Positions 13,547-24,366 of a stretch of 64,000 nucleotides of DNA are shown here, piece after piece. The notes beneath the pieces were generated by a model. The model did no database searches. It was not told the DNA's origin and saw only the letters and a list, made by a program, of their open reading frames with translations. This DNA is from Neoarius graeffei (Eukaryota > Chordata > Actinopteri > Siluriformes > Ariidae): NCBI RefSeq assembly GCF_027579695.1, contig NC_083578.1, forward strand, positions 1,148,638 to 1,212,637, read 5' to 3'. The first letter of the stretch is position 1. The number at the start of each line of letters is the position of its first letter. The translations under genes were made by a program, and so were the position numbers.

Positions 13547-16500
13547 TGGTATTCAAGGCCAATAGTAAATACTGAAATAAAACATTCTGCTTTATGTAAT
13601 CATATGACTCATATATATTTTTTGTCCTAATTCAGAGACAGTAATTCCCCCAAAACCTGCATTTTAGTTCCAGTGTTTTCTGATAAAATACAGCTAGTTT
13701 CTGTGCGAAAGCATGTTATTTTGTATCACACAGTAGTTTATCATCAGGCAATAATAAAAATAAATTGTAATTTTAACGTGTGTGTTGTTTTAACCAGAAT
13801 CGATGTTCCCCATGAGGCTGCTGTTGATCGTCAGCATTGTTGTGATGCTGATCTTCCTCATCCTCGCCCTCCTCTCACAGCAGCAGAGGTAACACACCGC
13901 ATACACACTCGCTGCTCTGATTCAGGAGAATAACTGCAGGATATTACATTGGTTAACGTGTGTGTGTGTGTTTAGGTTAATGGTGATTTTTCTGCCTCCT
14001 GTTCCTGCTCCTAAGATTAAAGGGATTGATCCGGAGCTTTTAAAGGTGAAGTGTTATTCATATTAATGTTCAGGAGAAAATGTGAAAATTTCCTTCACTT
14101 ATTAATAATTGCTAAAGGTTTAATGATGTCACTTCCTTTATAAAATCTGGTAGATACTGAATATTTATCCAGATTGTGTGTTACACAGATGTGTCTCAGT
14201 TCGCATTCTTCCATTTGTGCATTTCCTCGTGTTCGTCTCCGCCCAAACACGGCGAGCTGTGTACTTACAGGAAATGATGATCGTAACATTTGACCACAAT
14301 TGTCGCATCACTTGTCAAAAAATATATCTGCCAGTTCTTTTTGTTCCCCTCTTAAAAATTATTTTAAACATCTGTTCTGTTCTATTAAATACAGTGTGTA
14401 AGCAGAAAGCAAACTACTCTGAGTTTAGATAACAAGCTATGCTAATACCACTGTCACTATATTAGCACACAGTAAGACACAGTAAATTAAATACAACTAA
14501 ATAAACCGTTTCATACCCCTACATGTGTCTTTAGGTAAAGCAGTAACAGCTAATTTGCGCTAGTCGGTATTCAGTGGAGTCCCTCAGCTAGCTTAGCTGT
14601 CGTAGCTGTACTCGTACCAGCGAAATGGCGTAGAGACAGATACAATACAGTGATAATACTTCGCACTGTGAGTGTGTAACCAGCAGCCTTTTATGCACAC
14701 GTGCTGATTATGTTCCAGTCAACAACAGGTGTTCACAATGAGCCAGTTGTCCCAAGAGCACGCGCTACGTGCTCCATGCACATGGGCGAGAACGGGGCAC
14801 TCGAGCTGAGCCAGGCTCAGGTGCATGAAGGCATGACAGAGAACACCCCCCTCCCCAAAAGAGCTCCCTCTGGGAGCTACAGTCCTCTTTGAGCTGTCTC
14901 AGGCAAAATGAGCCTGCCACGAAAAGACGTCCCCCTCAGAGCTCCGCTCAGGCTCTGGTCAGGTGTGGCACAGTAACCTGGGCTTAGGCAAGGGCTTGGG
15001 CTTGGGTTGGGCCTTGAACACAGACTGAGGCTTGGGTTCTGGTCGAAACATGGACTTGGGCTTGGACTCCGGACAGGACATGTATAAGAGCTCAGGTTCT
15101 GGACAGGACCTGGGTTTGGCCTCAGGCTCTGGATGAGGCATGGACTCCAGACAGGGCATGGACATAGGCTCAGGCTCTGGATGAGGCATAGACTCCAGAC
15201 AGAGCATGGGCATGGGCTCAAGCTCTGGACTAGGCATGGACATGGATTCTGAACTGGACTTGGGCTCCAGAATGGACTTGGACATAAGCATGATTTCATG
15301 TATGGACATGGACTCTGGACTAGGCATGGACTCAGGCTCCAGACTGGACTTGGACACAAGCATGGTTTCAGGCATGAACATGGGCTCCGGACTGGACTTG
15401 GGCAAGGGCTCAGGACAAAACATGGCTTCAGGCGTAGACATGGTTTCAGGCATGGACATGGGCTTGAGCATGAGCATGGAACCTGGCATTGGCATGGACA
15501 TGAATTCAAACTCAGGCATGACTCTGGGCTTGAGCATGGCCATGGACTCTGATGTCAGTATGGGCATGAATTCCAATATTCACAGAGTGAATATATCTAG
15601 TGTTCCTCTTAATGCAGCCCAGCAGCATGTTGGCGCGAGGAGTCTGTTCAAGAACGTGTTGTTTCCATGTGAGATTGTTCGAGACGAGCACTCCTCGATC
15701 ATGCTCGGATGACACCACCTCTAGGGATTTGCCCTTAATGGAGTATAAAGACTTTACTGGCTTGATCGTCTTGGTGATGATCTGATGCTTACACTTGTTC
15801 CCATTAAACATGAGGCTAGAAAGTGTTGAGCATGCATCCAAACAGTCCAGATCAGTGTGCAAGGAGTTACCATCAGTAGGGCATGTGATTTCCCTGTACA
15901 GTTTGGTATCATCAGTGAACATGGCTACGTGGCTTGCTACAACAGCATCCAAGAGATAGTTAACATAGAGGAGAAACAAGGCCAGACCCAGGATGGAACC
16001 TTGCGGGACTCCCGAAGAAACAGGTAGTGAATCTAATGTGGCACTGAGCATTGTCATACACTGATGGAGATCTGTCAAACAGAAACAGAACCACTGGAGG
16101 AGGCTGCCCCCAAACCCAAACAGGCAAAGTTTTTGTAGCAGGCGATGATGACAAACTTTATCGACTGCTTTAGACATGTCCATGTACTGTAGACAATGTC
16201 AGTCCGCTTTCCATTATCTACTGTAGCATTGAGCACCTCCAAGAGATTAGAGGTGCAGGATTTACCACTGATGAACCCATGCTGACAAGACCCAATAACC
16301 TCACACAGTTTGTCTTTAAAACTATTGAGTAAGCATCTCTCCAAAACTTTGGATGCCAGGGACACCAGACAGACACCTCACTCTTCTTAAATTCAGGCAT
16401 GACATTAGCTTCCTTCCACTCCTGTGGAACAGCCCCTATCCTGAGTGACTTCTAAAACAGCCAACAGAGAGATGGTGCGATCTCTGAAGCTGTTTCTCTG

Positions 16501-19500
16501 AGCAACCTTGCTGAGGTTCCGTTTGGTCCTGTTGCCTTGGCAACATTGAGGCCGTCCAGTAGGGCTTGTACTTGACCGACAATGAGCCACAACTCAGACA
16601 TAATTGGACAAAGATTTTTCTCCATCTGAGTACAAAAGTTTCTGAATTAGAGTTGGCAGCTCTGCAGTAACATGAACATGATAAGCTGCGAGTTTTTGTC
16701 ATATGAAGTTCAAGAGAGAGTAAAGAGAGACTGGTGAGGGAACGACTGTTTATAGCTGCTATAACGTCAGTGACAAAAGGAACTCACTCTTACACCAATG
16801 CATGTACAGTGGTGCTTGAAAATTTGTGAACCCTTTAGAATTTTCTATATTTCTGCATAAATACGACCTAAAACATCATCAGATTTTCACACAAGTCCTA
16901 AAAGTAGATAAAGAGAAGCCAGTTAAACAAACGAGACAAAAATATTATACTTGATCATTTATTTATTGAGGAAAATGATCCAATATTACATATCTGTAAG
17001 TGGCAAAAGTATGTGAACCTTTGCTTTCAGTATCTGGTGTGACCCCCTTGTGCAGCAATAACTGCAACTAAACGTTTGCGGTAACTGTTGATCAGTCCTG
17101 CACACCGGCTTGGAGGAATTTTAGCCCGTTCCTCCGTACAGAACAGCTTCAACTCTGGGATGTTGGTGGGTTTCCTCACATGAACTGCTCGCTTCAGGTC
17201 CTTCCACAACATTTCCATTGGATTAAGGTCAGGACTTTGACTTGGCCATTCCAAAACATTCACTTTATTCTTCTTTAACCATTCTTTGGTAGAACGACTT
17301 GTGTGCTTAGGGTCGTTGTCTTGCTGCATGACCCACCTTCTCTTGAGATTCAGTTCATGGACAGATGTCCTGACATTTTCCTTTAGAATTTGCTGGTATA
17401 ATTCAGAATTCATTGTTCCATCAACGATGGCAAGCCGTCCTGACCCAGATGCAGCAAAACAGGCCCAAACCCTGATACTACCACCACCATGTTTCACAGA
17501 TGGGATAAGGTTCTTATGCTGGAATGCAGTGTTTTCCTTTCTCCAAACATAACGCTTCTCATTTAAACCAAAAAGTTCTATTTTGGTCTCATCCATCCAC
17601 AAAACATTTTTCCAATAGCCTTCTGGCTTGTCCACGTGATCTTTAGCAAACTGCAGACAAGCAGCAATGTTCTTTTTGGAGAGCAGTAGCTTTCTCCTTG
17701 CAACCCTGCCATGCACACCATTGTTGTTCAGTGTTCTCCTGATGGTGGACTCATGAACATTAACATTAGCCAATGTGAGAGAGGCCTTCAGTTGCTTAGA
17801 AGTTACCCTGAGGTCCTTTGTGACCTCGCCTTGTTACACGCCTTGCTCTTGGCATGATCTTTGTTGGTCGACCACTCCTGGGGAGGGTAACAGTTGTTGA
17901 ATTTCCTCCATTTGTACACAATCTGTCTGACTGTGGATTGGTGGAGTCCAAACTCTTTAGAGATGGTTTTTTAACCTTTTCCAGCCTGATGAACATCAAC
18001 AACGCTTTTTCTGAGGTCCTCAGAAATCTCCTTTGTTCATGCCATGATACACTTCCACAAACATGTGTTGTGAAGATCAGACTTTGATAGATCCCTGTTC
18101 TTTAAATAAAACAGGGTGCCCACTCACACCTGATTGTCATCCCATTGATAGAAAACACCTGACTCTAATTTCACCTTCAAATTAACTGCTAATCCTAGAG
18201 GTTCACATACTTTTGCCACTCACAGATATGTAATATTGGATCATTTTCCTCAATAAATAAATGACCAAGTATAATATTTTTGTCTCATTTGTTTAACTGG
18301 GTTCTCTTTATCTACTTTTAGGACTTGTGTGAAAATCTGATGATGTTTTAGGTCATATTTATGCAGAAATATAGAAAATTCTAAAGGGTTCACAAACTTT
18401 AAAGCACCACTAACTATAAATGTATAAAAATGGTGAATTGCTGAGGTATAAGAGGAATAAAACACTTGAGTGGCCTGTTGTTGAGCAACGTGTGTGTTGT
18501 GGTGAGAGAGATTAGTGGTTAGCCATGTCAGTCCTGTGGGAGAGTGAAGGTGTGAGCAGTGTTATGGTTGAGGGAATGAAACTGCTTTAGTCAGGAAGTT
18601 GGGAAAAACACATTTCCTGTCGAGACGGGTTCTCTAATGGCATATTTAGAAAAGCATCAAGTCTATTCCGTACGTTAATCACGACGTAAACATGGCAATT
18701 TGTGTGTGTGTATCTTGAGGAAGTCGTTCTCTCTCTGTACTCAGACCTTCACCACGTCTCTGAACCTGCCGGACGAATGGACGAGGAGATGAATAAACAG
18801 ATGTGTTGGAGCAAACGGTTCTGCGTGATGTTTTATTGTTCAGTTATCGGAGGAAAGCAGGAGTGAAAATGTCTTTTGGTGCTGTTGTGATGCGTTTCTC
18901 TCATCATGGACAGGCGGGAAGCGTGATGTTCTTTATTACAGATTTCACACCATCATCATCATCATCATCACAAAACACACAGTAGAGTGTGAGCTAGTCT
19001 TGTGTGTTCATGGTGCTTTGTGGAACATCAAGCTAACCAGTGGACAATAGTGATTAGCTTAGCAACAAGCTAACTAGCGGACAAGAGCAAGTAGCATTAG
19101 CATCAAGCTAGCTGGCGAATGTTAGTCGTAACTCTCATGAGTCTGGTCAGTATTGGAGGTAAATTCGGCTGTAGGTTGGGAATTACAGGTTGCAGCTCTA
19201 ACGCGAGGCGTTCTGGTGAGAGCGTTTGTTCCTGTTTGATAGTTTGTGTTATTTTTGTTGTTCAGTGTAAAATGATCGTGTTTAATCCACTGCTTTCCTA
19301 AAATCAAGGACAGAAGCAGGTGCAGTCGAAGCTTAAATGTGTGTCCTAACTTTATGTCCTGAATATCTGATGCCAGTGTTTAATTGTTTGTAAACTTTAT
19401 TATACACAGAATCCAAAAAAGATAAACCTTATTTACATTGGAGCTGTGTTTAATTAAAGGAATTATGTATAGTTATATAAAAATATAGATTAAAAATATA

Positions 19501-22500
19501 AATGTATAAATATATTCAAATAAAAATTAGCAAAGATTAATAATAATAATGAAGCAATTATAAGAAACTCCATTAAACAATTCTGCATAGCATCAGATAA
19601 AATAATATCGAAGGTCAGATTAGTGCCAGTACTTAAAGCTCAGAGGCAACGGTTTTAATTTTATGCACATTTGAAACTTTGTATGTTAAAAACCCTCTGT
19701 AGTTTTCTTCTGGTCCCAAGAAGTATTGTTAATAAGTAATAATTAAAATAAGTTAGTGCGGATCGCGGCGAATTTCTGTTCAGCTATTTTTGTGACCACT
19801 CGGCGCGTGACGTCATTCAAGACAAACAAACCGCTTGAGTTGAGTCCGCTTCCGTTTACTTACATTGCCGTTCGGCTCGAGTGCAGACGTGCGTTCAGGA
19901 ATTTCCCAAGAAAAACCCCCATGCCTTATTGTTGTGCAGTGAACTGTAACAACGGGACCGGTTCAGGAAGAAGTTTTTACCTTTTACCGAGAGAGGAGAA
20001 GAGGCGGAGAGAGTGGGTTGGCTTTTTCCGGAAGAGGAGAAGAAGCAGAGAGAGTGGATTGTGTGCGTGAAACGAAATCAAGCAGTCAAAGAAGAAACGG
20101 AGCAGCAACGCTCAAGCAAAAAGGAGAAGATTGGAGGTAGAGGTCTGCACGGGACAGAATTTTCAGTCCCGCTCCCGCCCTCTCCCGCATTGTGCAGTCC
20201 CGCTCCCGCCCGCTCCCGCAAAGAATTATGATTTTCAGTCCCGCTCCCACCCGCGCCTGCCATATTTTATCCCGCTCCCGCCCGCAAATCCCGCATGATG
20301 CAGACGTTCGTGTTATTTCTCACGAAAGTTCTTGCCATTGGCTTGGGGAATTAAACATGCTGAGCTTAGCTGAGCTCTCCACTGACCAATCCTTCATTTA
20401 TTGTAAGTTTATTGTCTGACATTCTGCTGACACATTCCAAGTTGAGCGCTGCATGCGCTCATGATTGACAGCTCTCGCTTTGATTGACAGCTCTCGCTTT
20501 GCGCACTCGCACTCCCACTTCTGAGTCTGTGGCGTTATGATTCCAACCGCGATTTCATTCTCCTCTCATATGAAGTGCTGCGCAACCACAAGCAGCTCCT
20601 CAGATTATACACTGTCTATTTCTCGCTTTAAATTGAACAATCTGTGCGATACACAGTCCGTTTTAATACTAGTTAATACTTTTTAATACTTTTTAATACT
20701 TAGGACTAATACTCTTGACTTTTTAACGGTAAATGTACCTCTTTTTAAAGCAGCACTTACTTCTGAAGCACTGTGAGCTTCACTAGAGGAGCTCTGCTCT
20801 TCTGCCATGATCGGAGATCTCAAACACGGAAGAGCGGAAAGGAATCGGAAACGTACGCGAGATTAGACCACATCTGCAAATTTAGGCATCTTAAAATGTT
20901 TTTATTAATGCCAAATAAAATATCCAGCACAAATTATATATGATAGACATAAATTAATAATTTATAAATTTTATTTTAAACACGTTTTTAGTTAGCGGGA
21001 CTGCAGCTTATCACCTCTCCCGCCCGCGCCCGCATTGTGCACTCCCCCTCCCGCCCGCACCCGCAATGAGCTTTCACAATTTGTCCCGCGCCGCACTGCT
21101 TTGCGTCGGGTCCCGCGGGACTCCCACGGGAGTGCAGGGTTCTAATTGGAGGGAAACATTTTTACTTTTGCTTGCAATTGGCAAGTCAAGAATCCTGAGG
21201 GATCCTGTACAATCAGTGAGGAAATGAGACAAAGGGATATTTCCTTGCTTAGAGTCGGCTATAAATAGTATAATGCCGCGGATGGCAGGCTAATGTGGCC
21301 TACCGGCGCGCTGTCCAGTAATCGTTCCCTATATCCACTAGGGAGGGCGGTTTAATTATTCTTCAAAAGGGCTCTTATTTAGTATTACGACGAAAGTAGG
21401 AATTTATCATAACTACCAGGATAAATCGTTTGGGCGCGAGTCTTGTTGAGGTCCGGGGTCACCGCGATCAGAGTCGGCTGAGTCGCTGTCCGATTCCGGG
21501 GCCACACGGTCAAACCAGTGAGCCGCATTCACCGATTGCTTCGCAACGACCATAGGGTCATACAGATACGGTTTCACCTCTCGATATTCAATTTGGAGAG
21601 TTCCTACTTCAAAATCGCTTTCAGACATTTTACACAACCCCTCACGACCAAAGTCTGTACACGTGTGCTCGGTTCGCAGGTAAACACAGAGCTGTTCCCG
21701 GTTGAATGACGTCACGATGACGGTCCCCTGGCGGTGAAAGTGCGCATAAGTGAGATGTAAACAAACCTTCGGAAATTGGGCAAAACAGTATATTTTAACT
21801 GTTTTATTCAATTTTAGGCTGCAAATTAGACACCAGGAAGATGGAATTCGCTTTTTGGGTCGTTCTTCTAGACAATAAAGTTGATATTCTATGTTTCACC
21901 TCTGACCCTTGCCTATGACCTTTAAATATGTACAAAATACACCGGCTAATAATTAACTTTAGACCAGTAATTATTAGTAGAAGTCCTCACAGAAAAAGAT
22001 TTCTTGATACTGTCATCAAGACTATTCAACAATTTGGCAGCAGAAAAGGAAAAAGAACGAAGGCCAGATTTAGAAGAAACTTTTGACATGTGAATATTAT
22101 TTCTAGATCTAGTGTTATAATTATGTACTTCTGAATTCAAGCAAAAAATATTAGACAAATATGACAGACAAAAGCCATTTACGCATTTAAATACAATCAA
22201 ACACTTGTGAAAATTCCACCTGGCGGTTAAACTAACCCAACCAAGACTTCTAAATAATGTTTCTGTACGTTCATCTCTGACTTTCTTTCTTAAGACAATA
22301 CAAGCCCCTCTTTTCTGTAGCCGATGCAGTCTTTCGAGACTAGTAAGATCTGCATTAGTCCACACTACATCACAATACTTGTACAGAGGCTGGACCAAGG
22401 ATGTATACAGCTGTCGACAAGTGTCCTCGTTCAGATATTTTCTGATTCTACTCAGCAGACTTAGCCGACGTGAAACCTTAGAAGCAACAGTGTCTATATG

Positions 22501-23819
22501 TGAATGCCAGTTCATAACAGAGTCAAATGTCAAACCAAGGTATTTTATGGTGTCAGTGTTGGTATAATTATCTGACTCCTATATTCTGTCACGTATTCAC
22601 AGTATTTAAAGGACAAGTCTGGGATTATTTTGAACCTGGATCCTATTTTCCCATCTCTTTGGGTCCAGATATTTACCAGTGACATAAACGATTGAGGTCG
22701 GTCGAGCATTGAGTTAGAACGCTATAACAGGCAACCGCAGAGCAGCTATATGGTGTAATCCTATGGGGCAGTCATCCACGTCACAGTAAAGCGCGTGTTT
22801 TAGCCACTGAGAGGATGATAATGTTATTATAAATGTCTGAGAACATGGAGAGGATCCCTGCAGAGATGCACCTGCGTGTGTTTCGCTCAGTAACTGTAAA
22901 GAATCTCTCTGACGCAGCACCACATTCAGCGCCTGGAGTCGATTATCGCACGAGGCTGATTACTGTTTACTGTTTTCTGATGTTTACTAAAGAAGTCGTC
23001 ACACAGATTTCATGAAGAAGTCTGTTTCCAAAGTAATGCCTGAATATTTAGCTGATTACTGCAGTAGATACAGACACGAGTGTTTGATGACATGGAAAGG
23101 ATCCCTTTTGTAATTGTTTGTTCTGAGTAATCATTTGGACCCACAGAGATGGGAAAATGGGGCCCAGGTTAAAAAAATCCCTGAGTTTTCCTTTAAAAGC
23201 ATAAAATTAGTGTTCAGTTATATATTGACTGTGACCTGCTTTAGGTTCGACCCAGCAGTGCTTCTCTGTCCTCCATCTCCCAACCCTCAGACAGTGTGTG
23301 GAGTGTAGAACGAGAGAGAATGGAACACTGGATCTGCTGAACGCTTCTCTCGCATCTGTAGTGACCTCCCACTGTCCCGTCTCACACAATATATTACTGC
23401 ACCTAGTGGTCAAACAGGGGAACTGGAACAAGCGTAAATAAAGGGTGTTGGGGCAGGAATCACGCTGCCCCATGCTCAGGGGGAGGAGCAGAGGACACGA
23501 TAGGTCTTTACAGGGTTGCCAGTTTAAAAAAATTCTACCAGAAAGATCTAATAAATAAAATTAGATTGGGCGGCACGGTGGTGTAGCGGTTAGCATGGTC
23601 GCCTCACAGCAAGAAGGTTCCGGCGAGGGCCTTTCTGTGTGGAGTTTGCATGTTCTCCCCGTGTCCGCGTGGGTTTCCTCCGGGTGCTCCGGTTTCCCCC
23701 ACAGTCCAAAGATATGCAGTTAGGTTGACGTGGGGCGGCCTTGGACTGAGGTGCCCTTGAGCGAGGTACCGAACCCCTGACTGCTCCCCGGGCGCTCTGG
23801 TGTGGCTGCCCACTGCTCT

Positions 23820-23878
<59 letters not shown>

Positions 23879-24333
23879 CACTGCTTCAGATGGGTTAAAT
23901 GCAGAGGATGAATTTCACTGTGCTTGAAGTGTGCATGTGACAAAGGTTTCTTCTTCTAAAAAAAAAAAAAATTGAATAAATTTCTGCAAATAAAGGTGAA
24001 GTGTGAGTGCAGACGGCGTGTGTATGATGTACAGATCTGTTTCTATTGTAAAGATTGGAAAAGGGAAAGAGGGATGATGGAGTGGATGATATTGGGACAG
24101 TAGAAATGCATGTGCACTACAGTGTATAGGAATAAGAAAAAACACATGACTCCATTTTCCAGCATTTGGAATTTTTGTCATAGTTTTTGAGAAGTTTGTT
24201 AAGGTGGAAATTTTGTTGAAACTTGGCAACTTGGGTTGATGATATTAAGAAGAAGAAGAAACCTTTATTCGTCACATGCACACTTCAAGCACAGTGAAAT
24301 TCATCCTCTGCATTTAACCCATCTGAAGCAGTG

Positions 24334-24366
<33 letters not shown>

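Larger units (their letters stand above)
19756..21850. mobile_element. Probable two-gene DNA transposon remnant: THAP frame (+) and acidic-tail frame (-)
   Basis: A CpG-rich promoter-like left end (with TGACGTCA at 19808) precedes a THAP-type frame on the + strand. A CpG-rich right end precedes a frame on the - strand. The two frames converge and are truncated, and a hAT-type element is inserted in between. I did not find terminal inverted repeats. The grouping as one element is inference from symmetry and from the co-occurrence of transposon-type ORFs. Confidence 0.4.

Noticed and set aside
14877..15712. Open frames of 168-210 codons on both strands
   Set aside because: Low-complexity minisatellite translations; simultaneous openness on both strands follows from the repeat unit.
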